Source: Candidatus Thiosymbion sp. (GTDB lineage: Bacteria > Pseudomonadota > Gammaproteobacteria > Chromatiales > Chromatiaceae). Taken from it: a DNA stretch of 37,557 nt. The notes below the pieces were generated by a model. The model had not been told where the DNA came from and searched no databases. It saw only the letters and a program-made list of their open reading frames with translations. The stretch spans positions 1-37,557 of the forward strand of contig JAHDND010000200.1 in assembly GCA_018435665.1 (NCBI GenBank), written 5' to 3'. The translations under genes and the position numbers were made by a program. Of the stretch, positions 1-8,427 are shown one piece after another (within the stretch, counting starts at the first letter, position 1; every line of letters starts with the position of its first letter).

Positions 1-1
1 C

Positions 2-175
2 CCGGAGTTGCGCCGGCGGGGCATTTGGTTCGCCGGTCTGGACGTCATCGGTGACTGGCTGACCGAAATCAACGTCACCAGCCCAACCTGCATACGCGAG
101 TTGGACACCCAGTATGGCATGGACATCGCCGGCACCCTGCTTGATCGCCTGGCCCAGCACCTTGATGAGCGCTAA
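2..175 (+). CDS. gshB: Glutathione synthetase, C-terminal fragment
   Basis: Only the last 57 residues are in the window; the gene starts upstream. The reading frame contains GLDVIGDWLTEINVTSPTC followed by a short amphipathic tail. The EINVTSPTC(I/A)RE segment is the conserved ATP-grasp C-terminus of bacterial glutathione synthetase, which joins gamma-glutamylcysteine and glycine using ATP in the cytoplasm. The stop codon lies inside the start of the following apbE gene (11-base overlap), so the two are probably translated together. In related gammaproteobacteria gshB is often followed by a tonB-like gene, as it is here after apbE. Confidence 0.9.
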   Translation, partial: PELRRRGIWFAGLDVIGDWLTEINVTSPTCIRELDTQYGMDIAGTLLDRLAQHLDER

Positions 176-1265
176 CGTCACGATCGCCTGGCCCAGCGGT
201 CGCGGCCACCTCCTGTGGATTTTGTCCCTTTTAACGCTGGCCCTGGCCGGTTGTCGCGACGAGAGCCCGGTCCACAACGCCCATTTCGAGGCCTTCGGCG
301 CCCCCGTCGATCTGAGCATCGTGGGTATCAAGCGGGACGAGGCGGAGCGGGTTTCACGGCTGGTCGAGGGGGACCTGCGGTTCATGACGGACGCCTGGGG
401 GGACCCAGACCTGGGCTGCCTGGGCCGGGTCAACCAGTTGCTGCCCACGGCTAGGGCCTTCGCCGCCCCGCCGGCCCTCCTGCCCCTGATCCGGGCGAGC
501 CAGGACCTGGCGGAGCGCAGCGGGCACCTGTTCAATCCGGCCCTGGGCAAGCTCAACGCCTTGTGGGGCTTCCAGGCGGTATCCACTGGGCGCCGCCAGC
601 CGCCGGACAAGGCCAGTATCGAGGCCCTGGTAAAGGCCAAGCCCCTGATGAGCGACCTCCAGGTCGATGACATCCTCCTGCGGACCGGGAATGCCGCCCT
701 CCGGCTGGATTTCGGCGCCATTCAGACCGGGTATGCCATCGATCGGGTCATCGAGCACTTGCAGGAACTGGGCATTCACAACGCCATCCTCACCATCGGC
801 GGCAGCCTGCGCGCCATCGGCACCCGGAGCGGCCAGCCCTGGCCGGTGGCCGTGCGCAACCCCAGTGGCGGCGGGGTCCTGGGCATCATCCAGGTCTCCG
901 GCAACGAGAGCGTCTTCACCGCGGGCGATTACGAGCGCAATTTCACCTACAAGGGCAAGACCTATCACCATGTCCTGGACCCCCGCACGGGTTGGCCGGC
1001 CACCGGGGCGCGTCTGGTCACCGTCCTGCATGACGACGCCACCACCGCCGATGCCGCCGCCCATGCCTTGCTGATCGCCGGCCCGGAGCGCTGGTACGAG
1101 ACGGCCCGGGCCCTCGGGGTTCGCAGCGTTCTGCTGGTCGACGCCCAGGGGCGCATCCACCTGGATCCCACCATGGCCCGACGGGTGGAACTGCTGGACC
1201 GCAACGCCGAGGTCATCGAGGCACAGCCCCTGACCCCGGGTGGCGCGAGCCTGCCGGGACCATGA
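165..1265 (+). CDS. apbE: FAD:protein FMN transferase (ApbE family), lipoprotein
   Basis: ApbE enzymes attach FMN from FAD to a threonine of target flavoproteins such as Nqr or Rnf subunits on the outer face of the inner membrane. The ATG at 165 gives about 366 residues with a signal peptide ending in LALAGC, a lipobox, so an anchored lipoprotein is expected. Family landmarks are FGAPVDLSI near the N-terminus, LDFGAIQTGYAID in the middle, GGSLRAIGTRSGQPWPVAVR, and HHVLDPRTGWPA. Two usually conserved positions differ: the motif normally reading AKGYA-D is QTGYAID, and the metal-site motif normally D-x3-T reads DAAAH. An upstream start at 114 is in frame, but it would put 17 residues before the signal peptide and lies deep inside gshB. 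The stop overlaps the TonB start (ATGA). The target flavoprotein cannot be told from the window. Confidence 0.85.
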   Translation: MSANVTIAWPSGRGHLLWILSLLTLALAGCRDESPVHNAHFEAFGAPVDLSIVGIKRDEAERVSRLVEGDLRFMTDAWGDPDLGCLGRVNQLLPTARAFAAPPALLPLIRASQDLAERSGHLFNPALGKLNALWGFQAVSTGRRQPPDKASIEALVKAKPLMSDLQVDDILLRTGNAALRLDFGAIQTGYAIDRVIEHLQELGIHNAILTIGGSLRAIGTRSGQPWPVAVRNPSGGGVLGIIQVSGNESVFTAGDYERNFTYKGKTYHHVLDPRTGWPATGARLVTVLHDDATTADAAAHALLIAGPERWYETARALGVRSVLLVDAQGRIHLDPTMARRVELLDRNAEVIEAQPLTPGGASLPGP

Positions 1266-2383
1266 CCGCCAGCCCGCTCGCCGGTGGTGCCCCCCTACCC
1301 CCGCATCCTGGGGTTACCCCATCCTCGTCTACACACCTGCTCACCGCCTCCGCCAGGCCCGGGCCACTTCACCGGCGCAATCCCTTCTGGCCCGCCCTGC
1401 TGCTGGCCCTGATCAGCCATGCCCTGCTGATCTATGCCCTGGGCTTCAAGCCTCCGCGCGCCCTGCCAACCCCGCTGCCGGCCCTGGAGGTACTGATCCT
1501 GCGCCCGGGGGACGCCCCGGGGGCGGGGTCCGACCGTCCCTTGGCCTTGGCCAATGCGCCTCGGGAAGGCCTAGAAGATGGCTCCAATGCTGTAGCCCCT
1601 GGTCAGACGCCGGCACGAGCCAGGGTCCCAACCGGCACCTCGGCAATGGCTGACGTCCCTCTGTTTCCAGACGCCACTCCAGACGTTAATCCTGAAGCCA
1701 ATCCGGAAACCAACACTGAAGCTAATCGGGTTGCTAATCGGGACGCCACATCCCCCGCGCCAGCTCCGGACCTTGCCGGCGAGGCCAACACAACCTTGGC
1801 GCTCGATAACCCCCTCCCCCCCGACATGGCTGTCCCTCCATCTCCCGACAAGACGCCCCACCCAACGCTCGACACGCCCTCGGCCGACCCTCGGTTGGCG
1901 CTGGCTTCCCCCGCCAGGCCCGACCCCCCACTGTCCGCCGCGACGATCCTGGCCAGCCGCGGCGAGGAGATCGCCCGACTCAACGCCAAGCTCGTGGCCG
2001 ACACCGCCGCCTTTGCCAGTCGCTCACGGCGTAAGGCCATCAGCGCCAGCACCCAGGAATACCGATACGCCAGCTATCTGGAGGCCTGGCGGCGCAAGGT
2101 CGAGGCCATCGGCAACCTCAACTACCCCGAGGAGGCCCGACGGCGCAAGCTCTATGGCAACCTCATCCTCCAGGTCGGGGTGCGCGCCGACGGCACCCTG
2201 GAGGAGGTCCGGGTGCTGCGCTCCTCCGGCTCGACCCTCCTGGACGAGGCCGCCGTGCGCATCGTGCACCTTGCTGCACCCTTTGCCCCGTTCCCGCCGG
2301 ACATCCGCCAGGAGACGGACTTTCTCGATATCACCCGTACCTGGCAATTCCTCAGCAATAATCGCTTCGGTGATAAACCCTGA
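1262..2383 (+). CDS. tonB: TonB-type energy transducer
   Basis: The 373-residue protein has the TonB layout: a cytoplasmic N-terminus of about 40 residues, one transmembrane helix (PFWPALLLALISHALLIYA, about residues 41-60), a long Pro/Ala/Asp-rich periplasmic spacer, and a C-terminal domain from about residue 260. That domain includes YLEAWRRKVEAIGNLNYPEEA and LYGNLILQVGVRADGTLEEV, the classical TonB C-terminal fold. It would pass proton-motive energy from ExbBD to outer-membrane receptors. No exbB or exbD is nearby. The spacer holds a degenerate run of short N-P/N-E-A units around residues 140-160 and is more AT-rich than its flanks. The start overlaps the apbE stop by four bases, which fits co-translation. 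Confidence 0.85.
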   Translation: MTASPLAGGAPLPPHPGVTPSSSTHLLTASARPGPLHRRNPFWPALLLALISHALLIYALGFKPPRALPTPLPALEVLILRPGDAPGAGSDRPLALANAPREGLEDGSNAVAPGQTPARARVPTGTSAMADVPLFPDATPDVNPEANPETNTEANRVANRDATSPAPAPDLAGEANTTLALDNPLPPDMAVPPSPDKTPHPTLDTPSADPRLALASPARPDPPLSAATILASRGEEIARLNAKLVADTAAFASRSRRKAISASTQEYRYASYLEAWRRKVEAIGNLNYPEEARRRKLYGNLILQVGVRADGTLEEVRVLRSSGSTLLDEAAVRIVHLAAPFAPFPPDIRQETDFLDITRTWQFLSNNRFGDKP

Positions 2384-2593
2384 CCGAGGGCCAACAGAGA
2401 AAGTTCATATCAAGCATGAGTTCATGGCTACCTGCCCTTGATCACCGTTTCGGCCACCTAATCAAGACCGGCACTGTCGCAATCACTCAATGGTCTACTT
2501 GTGTAAAATAAAAATGAAACAAGCTACTAAGCGAATGGCCACTGGAAGGTATGAACTGTGAGAGCCTGTGTGTCATTTTGGGGGAGATAAACC

Positions 2594-3745
2594 ATGATTG
2601 ATCATCAACAGCGTCATGATCGCATGGGAGCCGTGACCCGTACCTCGGTCGTTAGCGCCGTGGTAAACCTGGTCCTGACGATGGTCAAAGTCGTGGTTGG
2701 CTTATTCGCCAACTCCCAAGCCCTGATCGCCGACGGGATTCATTCATTGTCGGACCTGCTGTCCGACCTCCTGGTGTGGGTCGCCGGACGCCACGCCACC
2801 CAGGCCCCGGATGAGGAGCATCCCTACGGGCATGGCCGTCTGGAGACCCTGGCCACCCTGATCCTCGGCGTCCTGCTTATCGGGGTAGGGGTGGGTATCG
2901 GCTGGGATGCAACTGACAGACTCTTCCACCCGGCGGAACTCCCCCAGCCGGGCATGTTGGCCCTATGGGCGGCTGGCGCCTCGATCCTGGTCAAGGAGTG
3001 GCTGTTCTGGTACACCCTGCATTATGCCAAGCGGGTCCGTTCCGACATGCTGCGGGCGAATGCCTGGCACCACCGTACCGATGCTATCTCTTCGATCGTG
3101 GTGTTTGTCGGGCTAGGTGGGACGATGGCCGGTTTGACCTATCTCGATGCCATCGCCGCCGCCCTGGTTGCGGTCATGATTGCCAAGGTGGGCTGGGATC
3201 TGGGTTTCGAGGCCGTGAAGGAGTTGATCGATACCGGCCTGGAGGAGGAACGGGTGGCGGCGATTCGGGCCACCATCGCCACCGTCGGCGGGGTGCGTGA
3301 TCTCCATATGCTGCGGACGCGCAAGCACGGAGGTCAGGCCTCGGCGGATGTCCATCTGCTGGTGGACCCACGCATCAGCGTCTCCGAGGGACACGCCATC
3401 GCGGTCATGGTCGAACAACGCCTTAAGCATGAAATCGACGAGATCACCGATGTCACCGTCCACATCGACCCCGAGGATGACGATGCGGCTCCGCCGACCA
3501 TGGGGTTGCCCCTTCGTGCCGAGGCCCTGGGCAGATTGGATCGCCACTGGGCGGGCATCGCCGCGGCAAATCATCGCACCGGGGTAACCCTGCACTATCT
3601 CGGCGGCCGGATCGAGGTCGAGGTCATGCTGCCGCTAGCCATCGTTGAAGGGGATCCGGAACAGCCCCGGATTCTGGGGGAACGTTTGCAGGCGGCAGTC
3701 AGCGATGACGCCGATTTCGGGCGGGTGACGGCCTGTTTTCACTAA
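2594..3745 (+). CDS. Cation diffusion facilitator family transporter
   Basis: This 383-residue inner-membrane protein resembles the FieF/MamM branch of the CDF family, proton-coupled exporters of Zn, Fe, Mn or related divalent ions. The membrane part is about residues 10-205. TM2 carries ADGIHSLSD and TM5 carries HHRTD, giving the paired HxxxD metal-site motifs. HPYGHGR lies in the TM2-TM3 loop. A cytoplasmic domain follows (about 210-290, ending in VTVHIDPEDD). After it comes a further segment of about 95 residues, longer than in short CDF proteins. A strong ribosome site (GGGGGAGA) sits seven bases before the ATG. The 210-base region upstream (2384-2593) is AT-rich around 2500-2520 but holds no gene. 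The metal cannot be assigned from sequence. Confidence 0.9.
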   Translation: MIDHQQRHDRMGAVTRTSVVSAVVNLVLTMVKVVVGLFANSQALIADGIHSLSDLLSDLLVWVAGRHATQAPDEEHPYGHGRLETLATLILGVLLIGVGVGIGWDATDRLFHPAELPQPGMLALWAAGASILVKEWLFWYTLHYAKRVRSDMLRANAWHHRTDAISSIVVFVGLGGTMAGLTYLDAIAAALVAVMIAKVGWDLGFEAVKELIDTGLEEERVAAIRATIATVGGVRDLHMLRTRKHGGQASADVHLLVDPRISVSEGHAIAVMVEQRLKHEIDEITDVTVHIDPEDDDAAPPTMGLPLRAEALGRLDRHWAGIAAANHRTGVTLHYLGGRIEVEVMLPLAIVEGDPEQPRILGERLQAAVSDDADFGRVTACFH

Positions 3746-3748
3746 CGC

Positions 3749-3763
3749 GCACCGTTTTAGTGC
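3749..3763. promoter_or_regulatory. NtrC-type enhancer palindrome upstream of glnA
   Basis: The sequence GCACCGTTTTAGTGC exactly fits the NtrC recognition pattern GCAC-Y-N5-R-GTGC, and the symmetry extends two further bases on each side (GCGCAC...GTGCGC). It lies about 185 bp upstream of the sigma-54 promoter of glnA, a usual distance for an NtrC enhancer. It starts four bases after the stop of the transporter gene. NtrC is encoded just downstream of glnA. A role as a small terminator hairpin is less likely because no T-run follows. Confidence 0.65.
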
Positions 3764-3946
3764 GCTAAACTTTCGGCATGCCCTAAAGGGTGGCGTGACT
3801 CCCAATGGGGGGCTTCGACATTGCCCAGAGCCCTCAGGCCGCCACGGCCGCGCTGGAAGGCATATGCGTACCTTCGCCCCTGTTCCCCGGCCACCGGGGG
3901 TGGGTAACTCCCTCTGGTGCCGGAGTCAAGAAATCAGGATTCTTCT

Positions 3947-3962
3947 TGGCATATGATCTGCA
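3947..3962 (+). promoter_or_regulatory. Sigma-54 (-24/-12) promoter of glnA
   Basis: TGGCATATGATCTGCA has the invariant GG (3948-3949) and GC (3960-3961) separated by ten bases, as in the consensus TGGCAC-N5-TTGCA. Transcription would start near 3973, leaving a leader of about 110 bases before the glnA ATG at 4084. The enhancer palindrome upstream and ntrBC downstream support a nitrogen-controlled promoter. The rest of the 338-base gap (3746-4083) holds only weak NtrC half-sites, for example GGTGC at 3916-3920. Confidence 0.65.
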
Positions 3963-4083
3963 TAACTTCAGCCAGGTCCGCCACCGCGGCACGCTCAGGA
4001 TTTTCGCCGACCCCCGCGAGCCGAGTCTCGCAGCAGCATTCAGCCCTACCCCTTATATCCTTGCCCTCGACCGGAGATCGCAC

Positions 4084-5490
4084 ATGCCTTCCAACGTAAT
4101 GAAAATGATCAAGGATCACGAAGTAAAGTTCGTCGACCTGCGCTTTACCGATACCCGCGGCAAGGAGCAGCATGTCTCCATGCCCGTCGGTCTGGTGGAT
4201 GACGACTTCTTCACCGAGGGCAAGATGTTCGACGGGTCCTCCATCGCCGGTTGGAAAGGCATCCAGGAATCCGACATGGTGCTCATGCCCGAGGCGGCCA
4301 CGGCCGTAATGGATCCCTTCGCCGACGAAAAAACCCTGATTCTGCGCTGCGATATTCTCGAACCAAACACCATGCAGGGCTATGAGCGCGATCCCCGCTC
4401 CCTGGGTAAGCGCGCTGAGGCCTATCTCAAGTCCACGGGGATCGCGGATTCGGCCTTCTTCGGGCCTGAGCCGGAATTCTTCATTCTCGACGATGTCCGC
4501 TGGGGCGCCAGCATGGGAGGGTGCTTTTACAAAGTAGACTCTCAAGAGGCGGAATGGAACTCGGAGAAGGCCTATGAAGATGGCAACTTTGGCCATCGCC
4601 CCGGCATCAAGGGGGGGTATTTCCCGGTCCCCCCGGTGGACTCCCTGAATGATCTGCGTGCGGCCATGTGTTTGGCGCTGGAAGAGATGGGGGTACCCGT
4701 CGAGGTCCACCATCACGAGGTGGCAACCGCAGGCCAGTGCGAGATTGGCACCAAGTTCAATACCCTGGTGCAACGCGCCGACTGGGTTCAGATCCAAAAG
4801 TATGCGATCTGGAATGTGGCCCATGCCTACGGCAAGACCGTGACTTTCATGCCCAAGCCACTGGTGGGTGACAATGGTAGCGGCATGCATTGCCACATGT
4901 CCCTGGCCAAGGAGGGTCAAAACCTCTTCTCCGGTGATAAGTACGGCGGTTTGTCAGACATCGCCCTCTACTACATTGGTGGCATCATCAAGCATGCCCG
5001 GGCCCTGAATGCCTTCACCAACGCCTCCACCAACTCGTACAAACGTCTGGTGCCGGGCTTCGAGGCACCGGTCATGCTGGCCTATTCCGCCCGCAACCGC
5101 TCCGCTTCTATCCGCATCCCCCATGTCAGTAACCCCAAAGGTCGCCGTATCGAGGTGCGGTTCCCGGATGCCACCGGCAATCCTTATCTCGCCTTCGCCG
5201 CCATGATGATGGCCGGTCTGGATGGTATTCAGAACAAGATCCACCCCGGTGACCCCATGGACAAGGATCTCTACGATCTGCCTCCGGAGGAAGAAAAGGC
5301 GATCCCCACCGTCTGCCACGCCCTGGACCAGGCCTTGGATTCCTTGGATAAGGATCGCGAGTTCCTGACGGCGGGCGGAGTTTTTACCAACGACCTGATC
5401 GATGCCTACATTGCCCTGAAGATGCAGGAGGTGACCCTGTTGCGCATGACGACCCATCCCATCGAGTTTGATCTTTACTACAGCCTCTGA
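4084..5490 (+). CDS. glnA: Glutamine synthetase, type I
   Basis: The enzyme makes glutamine from glutamate, ammonia and ATP and is the main ammonium-assimilating enzyme. The ATG at 4084, preceded by GGAG eight bases upstream, gives 468 residues, the standard type I length. Visible landmarks are MFDGSSIAGWK (about 48-58), the metal-site stretch FGPEPEFF (about 126-133), HHHEVATAGQCE, NGSGMHCH and NRSASIRIP. Tyr397 in KDLYDLPPEE is the adenylylation site, so activity is probably controlled by GlnE. An in-frame extension back to 3805 runs through the sigma-54 promoter and is not coding. Transcription is probably driven by NtrC and sigma-54. The ntrB-ntrC pair follows after a 324-base gap containing a hairpin. 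Confidence 0.97.
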   Translation: MPSNVMKMIKDHEVKFVDLRFTDTRGKEQHVSMPVGLVDDDFFTEGKMFDGSSIAGWKGIQESDMVLMPEAATAVMDPFADEKTLILRCDILEPNTMQGYERDPRSLGKRAEAYLKSTGIADSAFFGPEPEFFILDDVRWGASMGGCFYKVDSQEAEWNSEKAYEDGNFGHRPGIKGGYFPVPPVDSLNDLRAAMCLALEEMGVPVEVHHHEVATAGQCEIGTKFNTLVQRADWVQIQKYAIWNVAHAYGKTVTFMPKPLVGDNGSGMHCHMSLAKEGQNLFSGDKYGGLSDIALYYIGGIIKHARALNAFTNASTNSYKRLVPGFEAPVMLAYSARNRSASIRIPHVSNPKGRRIEVRFPDATGNPYLAFAAMMMAGLDGIQNKIHPGDPMDKDLYDLPPEEEKAIPTVCHALDQALDSLDKDREFLTAGGVFTNDLIDAYIALKMQEVTLLRMTTHPIEFDLYYSL

Positions 5491-5547
5491 TCCGCTGCCG
5501 GGACCAGTGGCGGAAGCCGCTGCCCCGTTTCCTGATGAGACCGCACC

Positions 5548-5573
5548 GCTAACGCCCTGCGAGGGGCGTTAGC
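5548..5573 (+). terminator. Hairpin after glnA, terminator-like
   Basis: A perfect 10-bp inverted repeat (GCTAACGCCC, six-base loop, GGGCGTTAGC) lies 58 bases after the glnA stop. No run of T follows on the plus strand, so it is an imperfect Rho-independent terminator. It may attenuate read-through from glnA into ntrBC or protect the 3' end of the glnA message. Confidence 0.5.
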
Positions 5574-5651
5574 AAGCCTCTTGGTCCGAAGCAAAGGCGC
5601 CAGCCTAAAGCCTTCTCGTTACCGCGACTGCTGAAGGTGCCATACCCAGGA

Positions 5652-5667
5652 TGGTAGGTACGGTGCA
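5652..5667 (+). promoter_or_regulatory. Possible sigma-54 promoter of ntrBC
   Basis: TGGTAGGTACGGTGCA keeps GG and GC ten bases apart and matches the flanking T, A, G and TGCA positions of the -24/-12 consensus. It lies in the 324-base gap between glnA and ntrB, about 150 bases before the chosen ntrB start. The -24 element is weaker than at glnA and I found no clear NtrC palindrome next to it, so this is only a candidate. Apart from this site and the 5548-5573 hairpin I see nothing in the gap. Confidence 0.3.
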
Positions 5668-5814
5668 GTGGCGCAAAGGATACGGGGCATCAGTTTATCG
5701 CTTCCATCTCCTGGTAGGTCCGATTTATCCCCTGATCAGCCCGGCGAAAAACCGCCGTCGGCGCTGTTGCCTCTCCTGCGGATTCCCCTGGCACCCAATG
5801 ACCGGGCTCAGTTC

Positions 5815-6897
5815 ATGAAGACGCTCACTATCCGCAAGACCAGTCACGAGAAAAAGATTCTCGATAACCTGAATACTGCCGTTCTCCTCTTCGACAAGGA
5901 TCTGCGCCTTATCCACATCAATCCGGCAGGCGAGATGCTGTTCGATGTCAGCGCTCGCTACGTCAGTGGCGCCAAGGCCGCGGATTTGCTGGTCTGTCCC
6001 GATGATAGCGTAGACAACCGGCTGCGCCAGGCGGCACAGACCCGGCAGCCTTTTACCGAGCGGGAGATCAATATCCTGCTGGCCGATGGTCGCAATATCC
6101 GGGTCAATTGCACGGTTTTGCCCATCCACCAGTTTGGTGCCGAGGTGGAGCTCTTGGTCGAATTACATCAGGTTGATCGGCAGTTACGCATTAACCGTGA
6201 GGAACATCTGCTCTCCCAGCATCAGGCTACCCAGGCCCTGATTCGCGGTCTGGCCCATGAGATCAAGAATCCCCTGGGTGGGTTGCGTGGCGCCGCCCAA
6301 CTCTTGGAACAGGAACTGCCCGACCCGGCCCTGCGGGAATATACCCGCATCATCATCGAAGAGGCCGATCGTCTCCAGACCCTCATGGACCGCATGCTGG
6401 GGCCCAATCGTCTGCCCAATCCCCGTCATGTCAACATTCATTTCCTACTGGAGCGGGTGCGCGGTCTGATCCTGGCGGAACACCCGACGGGAACAGTCAT
6501 CGACCGAGACTATGATCCCAGTATCCCAGAGTTTCGTGCCGATCCGGACCGCTTGTTACAGGCCCTCCTCAACCTGGTCCGTAATGCGGTCAATGCCGCT
6601 GGCGAGGGGGGGCATATCGTCCTGCGGACCCGCGTCCTGCGACAGTTCACCATGGGCGGGAAACGGCACCGGCTGGTTTTACGGGTCGAGATCCAGGACA
6701 ACGGTCCCGGAGTCCCGCCGGAGCTCCAGGAGCGCATCTTTTTTCCCATGGTGACCGGCCAACCCGGCGGGACGGGTCTGGGCCTGCCCATTGCCCAGGA
6801 GTTGGTCAACCAGCACGGAGGACTGATCGAATGCGAAAGCCGGCCGGGGGAGGCGCGCTTTTTTGTCTATCTGCCCTTGGAGACCCGGCATGACTGA
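5815..6897 (+). CDS. glnL: Nitrogen regulation sensor kinase NtrB
   Basis: This is the 360-residue cytoplasmic histidine kinase/phosphatase that partners NtrC and is normally controlled by PII proteins. An N-terminal PAS domain (about 12-115, starting ILDNLNTAVLLFDKDLRL) is followed by the phospho-acceptor helix with LAHEIKNPLGGLRG (His148). The ATPase domain has the N box NLVRNAVNA, the G1 box DNGPGVPP and the G2 box GGTGLGLPIA. There is no transmembrane segment, as usual for NtrB. The ATG at 5815 gives an N-terminus close to known NtrB; an earlier in-frame start at 5668 is unlikely because it would add 49 residues unlike the family. The end overlaps the ntrC start by eight bases. Confidence 0.93.
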   Translation: MKTLTIRKTSHEKKILDNLNTAVLLFDKDLRLIHINPAGEMLFDVSARYVSGAKAADLLVCPDDSVDNRLRQAAQTRQPFTEREINILLADGRNIRVNCTVLPIHQFGAEVELLVELHQVDRQLRINREEHLLSQHQATQALIRGLAHEIKNPLGGLRGAAQLLEQELPDPALREYTRIIIEEADRLQTLMDRMLGPNRLPNPRHVNIHFLLERVRGLILAEHPTGTVIDRDYDPSIPEFRADPDRLLQALLNLVRNAVNAAGEGGHIVLRTRVLRQFTMGGKRHRLVLRVEIQDNGPGVPPELQERIFFPMVTGQPGGTGLGLPIAQELVNQHGGLIECESRPGEARFFVYLPLETRHD

Positions 6898-8320
6898 GAC
6901 GCCCAAGGTCTGGGTCATCGACGATGATCGTTCGATTCGCTGGGTCCTGGAGCGGGCCTTGCGCAAGGCCGAAATGGAAGTCACCAGCTTCACCGACGGT
7001 GGTGGCGTCATGGCGGCCCTGGAGCGGGACCGACCTGACGTCATCCTCTCGGATGTAAGGATGCCCGGCATTGATGGCTTGGAACTGCTCGGACAGATCA
7101 CGGCGCACTATCCCCATCTGCCCGTCATCATCATGACCGCTCATTCGGACCTGGACAGTGCCGTATCCGCCTTTCATGGCGGTGCCTTCGAGTATCTGCC
7201 CAAACCCTTCGATCTCGATGAGGCTGTCGCTCAGGTCCGCCGCGCTTGCCGCCATCAGGCCCGGGAGACTACCACCACAGCGGAACCCATGCCCCGAGGC
7301 GCCGAGATCATCGGTGAGGCCCCGGCCATGCAGGAGGTCTTCCGGGCCATCGGCCGCCTGGCCCGCTCCCAGATCACGGTGCTGATCAATGGTGAGTCGG
7401 GTACCGGCAAGGAACTGGTGGCCCGGGCCTTGCACCGCCATAGTCCGCGCACCAATAAGCCCTTCATCGCCTTGAACATGGCGGCCATCCCCCACGATCT
7501 GCTGGAGTCCGAGCTGTTCGGCCACGAGCGCGGCGCCTTCACTGGCGCCCAGACGCGGCGCGAAGGGCGCTTCGAGCAGGCCAATGGCGGTACCCTGTTC
7601 CTCGACGAAATCGGCGACATGCCGGCGGACCTCCAGACCCGCCTGCTGCGCGTTCTGGCCGATGGGGAGTTCTACCGGGTCGGGGGGCTGGCACCCGTCA
7701 AGGTTGACACCCGCATCATTGCCGCCACCCACCAGCATTTGGAGGCCTTGGTCAAGCAAGGGCGCTTTCGCGAAGACCTCTTCCACCGCCTCAATGTCAT
7801 TCGCATCCATCTTCCAGCCCTGCGGGAGCGGCGGGAGGATATCCCCCTGCTGATGCGCCACTTCCTGGCCGCTGCCGCCACGGAATTGCGCTGTGAGCCT
7901 AAGGTGCTCACCCCAGCCGCGGCGGAACACCTCGCCCGCCTGGATTGGCCGGGCAATGTTCGCCAACTGGAGAATACCGCGCGTTGGCTGACCGTTATGG
8001 CGGCGGGCAAGGAGATCCACAGCGAGGACTTGCCACCGGAACTGGCCATGCCCGGCGAAGATCAGGGCAGTGAGGAGCTGTGGCAGGCTGCCCTGCGGCG
8101 CTGGGCGCGCGACCACCTCAAGGCAGGTCGTCCCAGTGGCCTGTTGGATCTGGCTCTGCCAGCCGTCGAACGTATCCTCATCGAGACCGCACTGGAGCAG
8201 ACCGTGGGGCGTCGCCAGGATGCAGCCCGTCTCCTGGGCTGGGGCCGAAATACCTTGACCCGTAAAATCAAGGAATTGCGGATGGAAGTAGCGGAGGGAC
8301 AGGGGGATGATGACGTCTGA
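6890..8320 (+). CDS. glnG: Nitrogen regulation response regulator NtrC
   Basis: A 476-residue sigma-54 activator. The receiver domain (1-120) has the acidic pocket DDD at 11-13, the phospho-acceptor Asp55 in LSDVRMPG, and Lys in YLPKPFD. The AAA+ domain follows with Walker A GESGTGKE, the sigma-54 contact loop GAFTGA, Walker B TLFLDEIGD and the arginine-finger region. The C-terminal Fis-type helix-turn-helix is about residues 430-470 (GRRQDAARLLGWGRNTLTRKI). It should bind the palindrome at 3749-3763 and activate glnA when nitrogen is short. The ATG at 6890 overlaps the ntrB stop, so the pair is co-translated. Confidence 0.95.
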   Translation: MTETPKVWVIDDDRSIRWVLERALRKAEMEVTSFTDGGGVMAALERDRPDVILSDVRMPGIDGLELLGQITAHYPHLPVIIMTAHSDLDSAVSAFHGGAFEYLPKPFDLDEAVAQVRRACRHQARETTTTAEPMPRGAEIIGEAPAMQEVFRAIGRLARSQITVLINGESGTGKELVARALHRHSPRTNKPFIALNMAAIPHDLLESELFGHERGAFTGAQTRREGRFEQANGGTLFLDEIGDMPADLQTRLLRVLADGEFYRVGGLAPVKVDTRIIAATHQHLEALVKQGRFREDLFHRLNVIRIHLPALRERREDIPLLMRHFLAAAATELRCEPKVLTPAAAEHLARLDWPGNVRQLENTARWLTVMAAGKEIHSEDLPPELAMPGEDQGSEELWQAALRRWARDHLKAGRPSGLLDLALPAVERILIETALEQTVGRRQDAARLLGWGRNTLTRKIKELRMEVAEGQGDDDV

Positions 8321-8427
8321 ATTTCCAGGGAAATTACCAGCATATCGCCGGAGCCGGGGCTAGTGGCACCTTGAACGCCGTGCCCGGAGCCCAATCTCGG
8401 GACAACCTTCAACAGTTACGCCAGTGA

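Noticed and set aside
3805..4083. N-terminal extension of glnA by 93 residues
   Set aside because: It would be translated from DNA upstream of the mapped-looking promoter and has no counterpart in type I enzymes.
3934..4920. Minus-strand open frame opposite glnA
   Set aside because: Shadow of a strongly conserved glutamine synthetase frame; also spans the sigma-54 promoter.
5548..5573. The GCTAACGCCC palindrome as another member of the dispersed repeat family
   Set aside because: It shares only the short GTTAGC end; the internal GTGAAAGTCAC and GTGGCGCG segments are absent.
6806..8116. Minus-strand open frame of about 436 codons opposite ntrC
   Set aside because: Antisense to a well-supported NtrC; no domain, no ribosome site.
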